A DNA stretch of 64,000 nucleotides from Phallusia mammillata. Lineage: Eukaryota > Chordata > Ascidiacea > Phlebobranchia > Ascidiidae. Numbering within the stretch: the stretch's first letter is position 1; every line of letters begins with the position of its first letter. The position numbers were made by a program, and so were the translations under genes. The notes beneath the pieces were generated by a model, which was not told the DNA's origin, did no database searches, and was given only the letters and a program-made list of their open reading frames with translations. The stretch covers positions 312,312-376,311 of the forward strand of contig QLIY01000014.1 of the NCBI GenBank assembly GCA_003260075.1, in the 5' to 3' direction. This document shows, piece after piece, positions 1-11,763 of the stretch.

Positions 1-497
1 ACTGCAGCTGGTGACAAGACATAGTCCACTATAGCTAGTGTAGGCATCCAACGGCACTCCGGTGTGTTGGGAGTAACAAGGCCATGTCTTACCTATTCTG
101 TCCGACGCCCTAAGTGAGCCACAAGTTAAAAAACCACAAGTTACGTTTTAAATAGTCAAAAAACTTTATCACCGTGTGGTGAATTGGTGGATGATACCAA
201 AACGCGCTGCAGCTACACCATTTCGACAAAACCATTGCTATTATTAGTGAAATAATACGATATTGTAGTTAGCTATACTTAGCTGAAGTCGTTTTCTATG
301 TCTAGAAGATTAATTGTTTTTCAATTTTGCGACAGAATCACGAAAAACGACAAACGTGGAATTCAGCAGTGACGTCATGGGCTTATGACGCAATAATCGC
401 AACGTCATCTTCACTGGACATTGCAATCAAAGTTAGAAACAATCGTGTTTATTGCGTCAGTTTTAATTTTTACCTAAATCCTTGAAACTAATTCCAG
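1..497. other. Intron of the GABA-B receptor gene, with a truncated dispersed repeat
   Basis: No exon is visible here. Positions 1-130 belong to the same dispersed repeat as 3500-3870 and 6590-6670, and the window begins just inside the helix I region of its hammerhead-like end. The acceptor of the first visible receptor exon is at 496-497. Confidence 0.6.
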
Positions 498-3400
498 ACA
501 GAAGAGTTTCGAAATATGACGGACAGCAAGAAAATCGGGATTACAGGAGATTTTCGTCAAATATTCATGAATTCGTTTCAAGTTGTTAACGCGAGCGGGA
601 ACTCGGTAAGACCAATCAAAACTTTGTTTTCATAACTTGAATGTTTTATCCCGCGAATTTTGCAGGGCCGGGTTCAGTTCAAAAACGGGGAACGGCAAAG
701 CACCATCTCTCTACGTCAGCTGCAATCTTCGAATTACGTCACAATCGGCTATTATGAAATGATGACGCAATCGTTGTTTGTTAATGAATCCCACATAAAG
801 TGGCCAGGTATAAAGTATACCAATAATGTTACTGATTTTAATGGTAAAAATAACGGCCCAAATAGACGTAAAAAGGGACATGTTTTATATTTCAAACGTT
901 TCGGCAAATGCTCATGCCATTATCAGTGATATGAAGGGCCCACATCAGTTACACCCATTCTGCATGTAGTGTTCCAATGTTGCTGATGCTCTAGAGAAAT
1001 TCTGTTTTTTTTCTGCTAAAGAATGCAAACCCATATTTCTTACGTTGAATATTTGGACTGTGGCTGTGAATTGCAAACACAAGCGTTCACTTTATCAATT
1101 AAAACATACCCTATTTATTTCAGGTTCGGCTGGCCCACCGCAGGCCAGAGCACAAACCTTATTACAAATCAATTATCTATCTCCCTACATTGTAAGTCTT
1201 ATTGGGATTTTTTCCTTACTCGGAATATTCCTGGCTTTCGGATTTCTGGCTTTCAACATCCAACATCGTGCTATCAGGTAATGACGTCACAGTCATCCTG
1301 ATGACGTCATAAACCGTATTGTTTTTTTTTGTTTCATAACCACAGACCATATTTGACTAGGAATTTCGGGACTTTTCGTTTTTTGAACTTTTGAATTTTT
1401 TTGAAAGTCATTGAATTTTAACTAAATAATTTTCATTACTTATAAGTTCTACAAACATTTTTTTTCAAAAATCTTTTTTTTTAACGAAACATCTTGCCTT
1501 AATTTTACAAATTTAAAACTGTTTAGTTAACATTTTTTGTGGTTAAAAATATGGGCACAATTCCTAAATTTACCAAATGGATTAAATTACGCTGTTCGTG
1601 CATTTCATTGGATCAGACTTTATGCGGCATTGACTCGTTTCAGTGAATGATCCGAAATTCAAATACTTTGTCCATATTTTGTGTAACATTCCCATTTAAT
1701 TAATAATTTATATCCCCCGTTCTGCAGTCTCAACAAATATCAGTGGCCCGATGTTTGCACACGAAGTTAAAGCTTTGATATTTTAACGACACTTTAAAAG
1801 ATGTTTTTGCAGCAAAACCTCGACACAAAAAACACCAAATTAACTAGTTTCAAATTAACTGGATATTTAAGTTTTCAAATTTAAAATCTCATTTTGATTC
1901 GATTTCAGTGCTTGATGTTGTTACAGCGAAAACACAAAAACACAAAATTAACTAGTTTTCTTGTTGTTTTTAACTTTATTTGTTGTTTGCAGAATTATCA
2001 AAATGTCCAGCCCGAACCTGAACAACGTAATAGTAGCTGGTTGTGTTATAGCTTACCTCAGCCTTATATTGACTGGCATTGAAACGAAATACGCAATTGT
2101 TCCCATCTACGATGTTTTATGCAAGGTGAGTCAGATAAATCAAGTTGGGTATATAACTAAATGGGTAAAGAGATTAAAAAATGTGTTGAACTTTAGGCAG
2201 GTATAAAGTTTATAGAGCTCCATAAACTTGATATTATGCCTGGCAGCAATAGCATATTTAGGCAGCTATGGGGCTACAAATATTTTAGAGATTGGAGTGT
2301 TTCTGTGCATCATAGACCAATGTAAAGGTTTGAAATAAATAAGTTGTAAACGTGTAAACGAGAACACCTCATGCCATTGGTTACTAACTATACTAACTTA
2401 TAAACCACCCTGGCGCAAAAAAATCATGAAAACAATCGAAGCACTGCATCTATTTAGAGCAAAATATTTAAGCATTTATTCAATGTGACACATTCTCTTG
2501 TTTTTTGTGACTTAACACATCAACACACGTTGTTATATTTAAAACGATAAAGTTTATTTCTAATAAAAAGCAAATGTAAAAGTAACCTTGCAAAGCCTCG
2601 AAAACAAAACAACGCACTGTGCGTATACATTGCATATTTTGTAATTCTCTTTCTGAAGCTTTGTAAATGCGTCAGCGTTTTTAAATCATTTTCCCCTAAC
2701 ACAGCGGTTCCCAAACTTTTTCATATTTTTTTCGAAACGGTCCCTTTGCCATTATTTTGAGGGCTCGCGGTCCTTGAGCCTAAATATGTATTTCATAAAA
2801 ACGAAAGTTGATTTCAGGATTTTAGCTAGTTATGCAAAATTGCGCATAAAAGTCATCCAAACACAGCTTGTGACATCACAGACAAGACAAATGCACTACA
2901 ATTGTGCGCGAACAATTACATTTTTGATGGTTGTCATTCAATAAAGGCTATTGTTAAGCAATGGAGACAGTTGATTCTCAATTCTACTTTGATTTAAACT
3001 TATTTAGTGGCACAAACTGACGCCAAATAAGATTAAACAATTACTTCAACCGCTTCGCGGTCCCCTAAAAATTGCCTCACGGACCCCAAAAGGACCGCGG
3101 ACCCCAGTTTGGGAACCACTGATTTAGAGCAAATTGTTTGAACGTTTATCCAATGTGACACATTCTCTTGTTTTTTGTGACATAACACATCAACACACGT
3201 TGTTATATTTCAATCGACAAAGTCCATTTCGACTAATATGTGTTAGCAAAGGTGAATGAAACCTTGCGAAACCTTAAAAATTGCAAAACAACGCACTGCG
3301 TGGCAACATTTAGATTTCTTTGTCTGAAGCTTTGCAGATGCGTCAGCGTTGCTAAATCATTTTCCCCTTAACAACTTGTGTTCCAGGTTCGCAACTGGCT

Positions 3401-6400
3401 TCCGACTTGTGCTTTCACTCTCGCTTTCGGGACAATGTTCCTCAAAACTTGGAGAGTTCACGCAATTTTTACCAACGTCACTGTGAAAAAGAAGGTACAT
3501 TACAAGTTGCAGAGCAGACAGTGGACACTGTTTCGACCAATAAGGTCTCATCAGTGTAACTGGTGACAAAATATTGGGGTTATTGGCTACTTTACCCATC
3601 TTACGGCACTCCAGTTTGTTGGGAGTAACAGCTTTAAAAGCCATGTCTCGCCAAATCTGTTCGATGCCACAAATGGTTATAAACCACAGAACTGGCTTCC
3701 AAATGACAAAGCAAATGTTTGTAAACCAAAGTCATGTCGGCTAAGTATAACTATGTCAATGTAACAGCATGGGGCCATTACAAGATATGCAAGCCGTACA
3801 CACTGTTTTAAACTATAATGTCTCATGAAAAGACATATTGGCTAGTGCAGCCATCCAACGGCACTCCAGTTTGTTGTGAGTAACAGGGTACAACCCCATG
3901 CATCACCTAGTCCAGGGGTGGGCAACATACGGCCCGCGGGCCGATGTTCATATAACCGACTGCACCAGGCGCTGAAAAAAAATAGACAGAAACGTATTTT
4001 TGACTTGATTGCAGATTATTTTTTGATTAGTTCCAGGGCAGCGGTTTTCAAACAAGACCCATGTGGTCCCATAGTGGTACATAAAGCGATTTCCATAGTT
4101 AGGACTACCAAAAACTCCAGGTTCAGCAATTTCTAGGTTAAATAAATCCTGAATGTTGTAGTGAAGATGAAAATGTAGTGAGGAATTTTAATTAGCTGGG
4201 ACCGTAAGTCCTACAAACTACGAGGAAATAGCAAAACGACCATTCTGTAAGTCAAAAAGTTTGAACATCACTGCCCTTGGCCTGGAAAATAGTCTATGCG
4301 GCCTACACGAGTGTCGATAAATCGTTTGGTAGCCTTTATAAACAAAAAGGTTCCCCACCCCTGGTTTAGGTGGTCAAAAATCCGTTTTAAATCACTGGAT
4401 AAATACGCGATTAATGTATCGATTCAGGAATCCGGCCCGCCAAGTACTTCATTTTCCCATATCAGGCCCGCCGACTGGAGAAGTTGCCCGCCCCTGGTTT
4501 AAAGGCTAAATTGTGTCACAATTTATTTAAACTTTGCAAACTTAATATTTTAAAGACATACATCTGATGCATTTTACTTCGCCTACAATCAGCTACTTTT
4601 GTTTTATTTTTGTGCCAAAAAATGTAAATCAAACTTTAAGAGATGATTAATTATTAGTGGTACAATATTAATTACCAGGGTCAAGTTGGCTCGATAGCAA
4701 TGAAGAATCGAAAAGAACGGACCCAACTTTTCGAGGAAATCAGCGGCTCAGGAGAATTTAAAGAGGATTATGATAAAGCCAAAGTTGAAATGACCAAAGC
4801 AGAGCAAGACACAGAGTATTCCTTTCACAAGAAAAAAGGTAAAAATGCTTTTTTGTGGGGAACTTTTTCTGTGGAGAAGACTTTTAGCTGGACTTTGATT
4901 GTTAAAGATGTGGTTTGTTTTATTCTATTTTTTCAAATGCTATTTAAAATCATGATTCTCTTGCATGAGGTAATGTCGCTTACCAGGGATTGGCCGAGAC
5001 GAGCCAGAACCCGAGTACTCGGTACCGAGCATCGCTGTTTTTAATGCTCGGTGCTCGGCCGAGCAGTTGCACTAACTGACCCAAACGTTAAATTTGCATA
5101 TTCATGCCCTGCTAACATATGTAACTAGTGTTCTAAAGGGTGTCTAGAACAAAAACGGATGATTTTTCAAATGCACTAGACAGTGGAAATACACATACTT
5201 TATGGGCATGTACAGCTTAATAAAACACCGCCGGTGATGTAAGAGGCCTTGTAGAGCTAAAATGTAGAAAGGGGATTTTTGTGACGTCATAATGCACGGA
5301 GCATTAAAGTAAGATGCTCGGTGCTGGACCAAACAGTTCATTTGCAGTTTTGGTGCATCCCTATCGCTTACTTTGTAGTTTTGTTGCAGGGATTGCCGCT
5401 GAACGAAAAGAGGCGAAACAAGAGAAAGATGAAGCAGAGAAATACAGAAAACTTCACGACGATCATTCTCTGGCAAAACTTCAACTTATGCTGTTTAAAC
5501 TTTTTTACAGTGAGAGAGAAATGGAGGCAATACATGAAGAAACAGACGTTAGTTGAGAGTTGTTGTGTTGAAAACAAAAAAGTTACATACATAGACTCAT
5601 ATATTAACATGTTCAGTGCAGCACAATTGCATTGTCTTGTCTGCTGCAAGGCCTCAATAGCATCAATAACGAATTACAATGGAAATAATGTTACAACTTA
5701 AGCACAATAATTTGCTGCTATAACTTTTGCACAATTTTTGGTTTGAACTTTGCTAACAATTATATATACAGTATAACTACCTCAAGCATTTGTTAGTTAG
5801 CTTTGTTACATTGTAATGATACAAGACCCGATTCACATAATCAAGTTTAACGCCACCAATTGTTGCCCCATACCTGTGCTGATAACGCATTAATGGCATG
5901 AGCTGGTTGGTTTTGATGTACATTAACGGACAGCTGCATTTTTGATCAAAACCCGAACTCTAAGCAAAACATATTTTGACGTAGATTTATGTCAACTGCG
6001 CTGAAAGTGTTAACTGTTTTTGTAACATTTCTTCAAAACCTTTTTTATACAGTTTTATCTCCACTTGCAGTACTGGGTAAATGTTAGTTTAATGAAATAT
6101 GTTTTGACAGACAAAGAACCGCAACATAAAACATCACCTCAAGAAGCGTGAAAAAATTGATGAGGAAGTGAAAAAACGAAAACAAGAGCAAGGAAAATTT
6201 CTTCGGGAATTGTCTGCTTTCGACAAAAAGATTTAAGAAAAAGAAACTGAATTAAACAAGAAAATACCTCTGTATGTTAAAGTGAGATATCAAATAGCTT
6301 TTGTAGTCAGTTGATTAAAATAATGTTGTCTATTTTCATGCAAGTTAGCCATGCAAGATGCTTTTTACCAAAGAATAAAATACCACCTTCATGTGTGNCA

Positions 6401-9400
6401 TTTTCCCATATCAGGCCCGCCGACTGGAGAAGTTGCCCGCCCCTGACCTAGTCTGTGCGATGCCACAACTGGGCATACAGCACAGAGGAAAGTGGCTCAC
6501 AATGTCCAAGCAACTGTTTGGGAACCACAGTGAAGTCGGCTTAGTGTCACAGTATCAATGTAAACGCGTCAAGCCAAGATATGTCAAGTAAGCTTCAAAC
6601 AGTGCACACTCTTTCGACCTATAAGGTCTCATCAGTGCAGCTGGTGACAAGACACGTGCCGAATAGGCGAGTTAGTGCGGGCATAGCATATTTGTCAACA
6701 TTTTAGTTTTGGATTGTAACGGTGTCTGCGTTTTCAGGTCATTTCCGACTTGAAACTCTTTTCAATCCTCGGAATCTTTCTCTCCATCGATGTCGTCATC
6801 CTTACGACGTGGCACGTGATCGACCCAATGAAGCGTGTCGTAAAAAACGCGACTGATGAGGTGTGACGTCACAGACAGAAATTTTGAGTATTTTTTTTGT
6901 AAAATTAAAAATCGAATTTTCACGGAAAAAATGTCCTATTATTTGACCTATTATTTAGTTTGTTTTTCTCACATGTAAATCTCTGAAAAAATATTCTTAA
7001 TATTCACACATCACTTAAATATATTAGCTTATTGCTAAGTATAAGTTTTTCTTTTTTTAGTTATGGCTGGATCAAGGTTCATTTCTGGTCGTGTATCAAG
7101 ACGAATTTTGCCAAAGCAACTACGCCCTCCTGTGGCTGGCGATTATTTGTATTTACAAAGGAGTTCTACTGGTAAAAAATGTCTTTTCTATTTGAATAAA
7201 AAATTTTTGGAGAAAAAAGTAGAAAACGGCTAAATATCAAAGTCGCTTTTTTGTTGTTTTCGTTGATTTTAATCACTGCTGTTTGGTAAGAATGGTACTG
7301 GATTTTTTTTCTGGCTGAGTTTCTTATTCTTGTGCTTACTAAAATGTTATTAAACCAGCAAAAACGAAGCGAAGTAATAAAGTCAGGACCATCGTTTTTT
7401 TTTTGAAATTATCCAAACTCAAAAATACAAAAATTTCCACTTACTATTTTCGAAAACGTGTAGTTGACCTAAAAGTTCTATTAGGCCTATTTTTTGACAA
7501 ACGCTTTTAGTTGAACATTTGACAGATGGAAGAACTTAAAAATCTATAAGTTCGGCCGCTAATTCCCGATAATCGATGAACATGTTTCGAATTGCACGTA
7601 GTTTCTGACGTGTACGTCACCGGCGCACTTGAAAAGCTTTTTGACGATCGTTGACCGCAGATTGTTGGATTCCAACATTTACGGTGCCGACTTACTGTTC
7701 CTCTAGGTGTTTGGATTATTTCTCGCTTGGGAAACAAGGCACGTAGCTTTGTCAACGTTGAACGACAGCAAATACATCGGAGCAAGTGTTTACGTCACCG
7801 TTATTGCTTGCGTCATCGGACCTACTACGTCATTCGCTCTTCGGTAAGCATTCTTTTCTCTTTTCGAATATAGCTAGTTGTTAGTTAAGGTGAAGATAAA
7901 TTCTATCGTGGGAGCAGCCCTGAAGCGTGGGGGGGGGGTCTTGCGTCATCGGACCTACTACGTCATTCGCTCTTCGGTAAGCATTTTTTTCTCTTTTCGA
8001 ATATAGCTAGTTCTTAGTTAAGGTGAAGATAAATTCTATCGTGGGAGCAGCCCTGAAGCGTGGGGGGGGGGTTACCAACTGAGCTACACGGGTTCAGCGG
8101 TTTAAGTTTAAGCTTAAATTATAAAGTTTTTCTGTGAGTTATCGAAAACATGAAATTGCCAACAAAGCATTGTCACGTATAGCAGGAAGGTTTAATAAAA
8201 ATCCTGCTATCATCGGTGAAATTCATCAAATAAAACCAAATAAATTGGAACTTTTGCATGCTCTGTGAGGTTGGCATGTTTTTTTAAAAAAACTATACTA
8301 TTTCATGCAAAGGTTCAAAAAAAATTCTTTTTTCAATTTTAAAAAAAAATCTTTAGCCTACCATTCTCGATTTATTTTTTTCAGAGATTATTGGAATCTT
8401 TCTTATGCGATTTCGGCAATGTCGATTCTGATATGCACTACCGCCACCTTGTGTTTGGTTTTTGTGCCGAAAGTGACCGCGTTAAGACGGATGAGAGAAA
8501 AACCCGACGAATTTATGAACATTCGATTACAAGGAGTAAGTCGAAATTGATATACGTAATTAGTTCTTAATTTGTCTTAAGAGAAGGGCGATATTTGACG
8601 ACTGCATATTTGGCTTGCATATTGGAGAAAAACGTTTTTTAACATTTATTTTTATTTGTATTCTGAAAGGTTTTTTCAATTCTTATATTTTTACGGGTAA
8701 ATAGGTTTAGGGGGGGGGGGAAACTGAAAGGTTTTTTCAATTCTTATATTTTTACGGGTAAATAGGTTTAGTAGCAGTAAATATCCAACCCATTTTCAGA
8801 AATTGATAAAAACAGTGTTTGTTAAAACGTCTAAATCAGGGCGATTTCTGTATGAACACAGTTTTGTAACGTATATTTATTTTACACAATGCAGAGTTGC
8901 AAGTCGGGCCGGGCTTTTCGGGCCGGGTTCGGGTTCANATAAGAAAACCTACTTGAATGTATTGAACTCGAGGTAAAGTTATTATTCAGCAGAATCGCAC
9001 CTGGCTTTGAGCTCGTTACCATTGTTCTTTCATTTTAAGTAAAACGTGTTTTGTTTCCCTTTCATGGTCGGGTGACAGTCAAGGGCCCCGCTTAAACACA
9101 CATACATAACTATTTCTGCTCTTTTTTCCCTTGAAATGTTACCTCGTAGAAACCTTAGTTCCTGTCGTGGTAACCTTTTGTCAGACCTTGGTAGTCTCAG
9201 AATCAGCAGATAATTGATGCTAGGTTCGGGCCGGGCTTCGGGCCGGGTTCGGGCTCAGATTTCGGGCCCGCTTGCAACTCTGACACAATGCACTATCTGC
9301 AGCTTACTTATAATTTATTAGCTTGATGGTTTTCTATTATGGAACAGTTTTTATTACTTCTTATGTTGTACAGATAAAAAGAAAAAATCCGACTCCGAAG

Positions 9401-10258
9401 CCAGTCAGGACAATGCTGTCTATGACGATACGGTGGGTGAGTGGGTTAATTGTGACGCACACAATTATCCAAACTTCTTTTTATTCATATACTCAGATAC
9501 ATAGATTTGTAAGATAAAATTCACACTTAAAATTCACCAAAGCAATAATTCTGCACACTAAAAAAAACTTGTGTATATAATTACCTTCATATTAGGCCCC
9601 CTGAAAAGTGATAATATGTACATTTAGGTGGCATATATCCAGTGGTGGGATTCAATTTTTTTGTCAGCCGGTTCTATCGCAAAAGTCCTATTTTTCAGCC
9701 GCTTCTGTTACAAAAAGTCCATTGACAGTAACCAGTAATGCTAACCGGTTCGCTGATCTCAAAGTCAATTGACAGTAACCAGTAATGCTAACTGGTTCGC
9801 TGATCTCATAAAATTTCGAGTGGACGGTTCTATAGAACCGGTACGAACCGGCTGAATCCCAACAGTGTTTGTATTTAGTAATTATTATCACAGACGGTTC
9901 TAAAGCACTGGTACGAACTGGCTGAATCCCACCACTGGTCACATTTACCCCTTAGGGGAAAATTTTTTATTCAAGAAATTTGGTTGTAGTAAACATATAA
10001 ACTGAACTTAAATGTTGTTTAGAGCTGGTCCAGCTATTCCGCGTATTATGAGTGAAACTGCTGACACTTCTGTTGACGATAAAAGAAGCAGTTCCACTTT
10101 ATCCAACGACGCAAACGCTACGGCTACGTCTCAAGACGCAAAACAAATTCGCGAACGTCTAAAAGCGGAAAGAAAAAGACTGGAAAAAATTTTGGAAGAG
10201 GTAAGCCTATGTTTTTTTTAAATAAAAGTGTTCGACCTAGACAAACGCGATTGTTTTG

Positions 10259-10349
<91 letters not shown>

Positions 10350-10673
10350 TGAGGTAATTATAACTTATATAAAAAATATAAAAACCAAATATAAAAAAAA
10401 CATCCAAAAAAGATAACAAAATTGTTGAAGAGTTTTATTAAACAATATTAAGAAGATTAAGCGGTAAATATTTATAATAATAAAATACAATTGGAGTAGT
10501 GGACTACAAAACTGATATTTTACTCGTGTTTTTCGAATAATAAAGATTTCTTCGTTTATTTTTCTATTTAGAAAACAACAGAATGTATGGGAAACACGAT
10601 TGCTCCAGTAAGTTGTATCAACAATGTGAGCACAAATTTACCCAACTACGAAAAATCCGATGTCAGAATATGA
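498..10673 (+). CDS. GABA-B type metabotropic receptor, 3' part (closest to subunit 2)
   Basis: Class C G-protein-coupled receptor for GABA at the plasma membrane. Twelve exons are in the window: 498-605, 666-807, 1124-1277, 1993-2125, 3387-3494, 6738-6860, 7061-7171, 7707-7843, 8385-8535, 9374-9432, 10023-10200, 10572-10673. They join in frame to 501 residues. The first two hold the end of the ligand-binding domain (FKNGERQ), and the rest of that domain lies upstream of the window. Seven membrane segments follow, with the family motifs [34 protein letters not shown] and CLVFVPK. NDSKYIG and the IKMSSP start are closer to subunit 2 than to subunit 1. The cytoplasmic tail is short, with a charged helix ([17 protein letters not shown]) suited to the coiled coil that pairs subunits, and it ends TAG-free at TGA 10671-10673. 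The 9374-9432 donor (cg/gtgggt) was chosen because only it keeps the next exon open. The intron 3495-6737 carries the SMC1 fragment. Confidence 0.88.
2452..2701 (+). repeat. Left copy of a 250-bp direct duplication flanking a hAT-like element
   Basis: This stretch matches 3122-3375 closely over its whole length. Both begin atttagagc, share a block around cacattctcttg, and end near cattttcccc. The two copies abut the ends of the element at 2702-3121 exactly. They lie in a receptor intron; the right copy runs up to the acceptor of exon 3387-3494. Confidence 0.75.
2702..3121. mobile_element. hAT-like non-autonomous element
   Basis: The ends are inverted: cagcggttcccaaact on the left and agtttgggaaccactg on the right. 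There is no coding capacity. No 8-bp target duplication is seen. Instead the element lies between two 250-bp direct copies of flanking sequence. Confidence 0.7.
3500..3870 (-). repeat. Dispersed repeat with a hammerhead-like end
   Basis: The block is related to 1-130, to 3770-3900 and to 6460-6670. Shared words include ctggtgacaa and gagtaaca, and it holds the ribozyme-like core at 3512-3559. The outer boundaries are not certain. No open reading frame is visible in it. Confidence 0.55.
3512..3559 (-). ncRNA. Hammerhead-ribozyme-like motif, core intact
   Basis: Read on the minus strand, CTGATGA is at 3554-3548. Then comes a 4-bp helix II (GACC/GGTC, 5-base loop) at 3547-3535 and GAAA at 3534-3531. 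A self-complementary helix III (ACAGTG/CACTGT, 2-base loop) follows at 3531-3518, and the cleavage triplet GTC ends at 3517. These are the conserved core positions of a hammerhead. Helix I is weak in this copy (two pairs), and the helix III loop is too short for easy folding in cis. Hammerheads with very short helix III are known in animal retroelements, where dimers can act. Activity is an inference. Confidence 0.5.
3913..6445 (+). mobile_element. hAT-like ends enclosing an SMC1 gene fragment
   Basis: The left end is CAGGGGTGGGCAAC (3913) and the right end GTTGCCCGCCCCTG (to 6445). The flanks are a perfect 8-bp duplication ACCTAGTC at 3905-3912 and 6446-6453. The 47-bp right end also occurs internally at 4450-4496, identical to 6399-6445, and a single N (6398) sits just before the outer copy. 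So there are two readings. Either the element captured SMC1 exons, or the true element is about 584 bp (3913-4496) and 4497-6398 was inserted by an assembly jump between two copies of the element. Confidence 0.6.
4679..6281 (+). pseudogene. SMC1 cohesin subunit fragment, three exons, with an in-frame stop
   Basis: Exons 4679-4838, 5390-5547 and 6111-6281 read as the N-terminal coiled-coil arm of SMC1, the cohesin ATPase subunit. Matching words are [18 protein letters not shown], then [19 protein letters not shown], then [15 protein letters not shown]. All splice sites are canonical and the phases match, and by memory the alignment to vertebrate SMC1A needs no gap. The third exon has TAA at 6234-6236, after which the frame continues (EKETELNKK) to a GTGAGA donor. 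No head domain and no other exons are present. Introns are retained, so this is a DNA-level copy and not a processed retrocopy. It lies in a receptor intron on the same strand. A misplaced contig from the real SMC1 gene is the main alternative. Confidence 0.72.
6597..6640 (-). ncRNA. Hammerhead-ribozyme-like motif, second copy
   Basis: On the minus strand: CTGATGA at 6635-6629, helix II GACC/GGTC with a 5-base loop at 6628-6616, and GAAA at 6615-6612. Helix III AGAGTG/CACTGT has one mismatch, and the triplet is GTT. Helix I has two pairs. The core bases are the same as in the copy at 3512-3559, while loops and helix III have drifted. Likely weak or inactive as written. Confidence 0.42.
7929..8071. 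other. Two G10 linkers around an allelic duplicate of receptor exon end
   Basis: G runs occupy 7929-7938 and 8062-8071. Between them, 7939-8061 repeats 7808-7928 almost exactly, including the end of exon 7707-7843 and its donor. After the second run the sequence switches to an antisense tRNA-like fragment (to about 8100). Read this as an assembly duplicate, not a second exon. Confidence 0.7.
8892..9282. mobile_element. hAT-like non-autonomous element, GC-rich ends
   Basis: The inverted ends are CAGAGTTGCAAGTCGGGCC and GGCCCGCTTGCAACTCTG (one base apart from perfect). A perfect 8-bp duplication ACACAATG is at 8884-8891 and 9283-9290. A single N is at 8938. It lies in the receptor intron 8536-9373. 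Relatives are at 59219-59512 and, more decayed, around 43395-43680 and 52725-53590. Confidence 0.88.
9640..9937. mobile_element. hAT-like MITE, CAGTGGTGGGATTCA family
   Basis: The ends are CAGTGGTGGGATTCA and TGAATCCCACCACTG. The interior repeats the words gaaccggctgaatccc and ccagtaatgctaac. It is nearly the same as 10771-11097. No clean 8-bp duplication is visible here, so one end may be rearranged. Confidence 0.8.
10260..10348. repeat. 89-base poly-G tract
   Basis: An unbroken run of 89 G lies in the receptor intron 10201-10571. It is far longer than the 10-base linkers elsewhere, and I see no duplicated flank around it. It could be a true homopolymer, a pile-up of linkers or a sequencing artefact. 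Short open frames across it (poly-Gly, poly-Pro) are not genes. Confidence 0.8.
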
Positions 10674-10770
10674 TTTCTGTGTTTTTTATGAATTCTGAAG
10701 CGCAAAAAAACAAACAAAATAAACCATCAAGTGCGAAGTTCAGAAATGCATTTTACTGTGAAGCTGTACT

Positions 10771-11097
10771 CAGTGGTGGAATTCATTTTTTTGTCAGCCG
10801 GTTCTATCACAAAAGTCGTATTTTTCAGCCGCTTCTATCACAAAAGTTATATTTTTAGCCAGTTCTGTTACACAAAGTCCATTGACAGTAACCAGTAATG
10901 CTAACCGGTTCGCTGATCTCAAAAGTCAATTGACAGTAACCAGTAATGCTAACTGGTTCGCTGATCTCATAAAATTTCGAGTGGACGGTTCTATAGAACC
11001 GGTACGAACCGGCTGAATCCCAACAGTGTTTGTATTTAGTAATTATTATCACAAAGGTTCTATAAATCCGGTGTGAACCGGCTGAATCCCACCACTG
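10771..11097. mobile_element. hAT-like MITE, CAGTGGTGGGATTCA family
   Basis: A complete copy of 327 bp with a perfect 8-bp duplication GCTGTACT at 10763-10770 and 11098-11105. The ends match those of 9640-9937, and most of the interior is the same. It lies just beyond the receptor stop codon. Confidence 0.9.
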
Positions 11098-11489
11098 GCT
11101 GTACTTAAGGTGAAAAATAGGGGTGCACAACCTACACGCAATTGTAGCCGCTAATTTTTTTCTTATTTTCAGTTACAGCCGCCAGCTCCAGGCTAAATTG
11201 ACAGTCTATAGTAGGAGTTGCACAAGACTGTAACACAATATCTAAACAGGCACCAGACAAACTTTTTCTGTCTATTTTTCAGAAATGCCCAAACACTAAA
11301 ATGAGCCACCATGTGGATGTTCGTATTTGATACTGTGTCGTAACTCGTAATATAAGAATGTAAATATCATAATAGCCCCTTTTAGTTTTCTAACTCGCTT
11401 TGTACGCTATGGACCCATTCTCCAGTCATGAGCCATGGCTGTAATGGGAAACAAAGCCTTTACTGTTTGGAGTTGGGAGGGGTTTTAAC

Positions 11490-11655
11490 CAGTGGTGGGA
11501 TTCAGCCGGTTCGCACCGGTTCTAAAGAACCTTCTCACGAATTTTATGAGATCAGCGAACCGATTAGCATTACTCGTTACTGTCAATGGACTTTTTGCAC
11601 CAAAACCGGCTGAAAAATATGACTTTTGTAATAGAACCGGCTCACAAAAAAACGG
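11490..11655. mobile_element. Partial hAT-like MITE, opposite orientation
   Basis: It starts CAGTGGTGGGATTCAGCCGG and reads through the same interior as 10771-11097 in reverse. It loses similarity after about 11655, so the far end is missing. Confidence 0.65.
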
Positions 11656-11763
11656 TGTCAAAATTTAAGTTGCTAGACCTATTTAAGAAAAGTAAACTTT
11701 CGGAAGAATGTTTCTTAAAATTCATTTTCACAACTGTGCCAAATAATAAAAAAAGTCAATTTC

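Noticed and set aside
6231..6236. Treating the SMC1 stop as a sequencing error and calling a functional gene
   Set aside because: Only three internal exons are present, with no ATPase head and no promoter, so the fragment is non-functional whatever the status of the stop.
10228..10416. Open frames encoding poly-glycine or poly-proline across the long G tract
   Set aside because: They exist only because of the homopolymer. There is no coding context, and they lie in a receptor intron.
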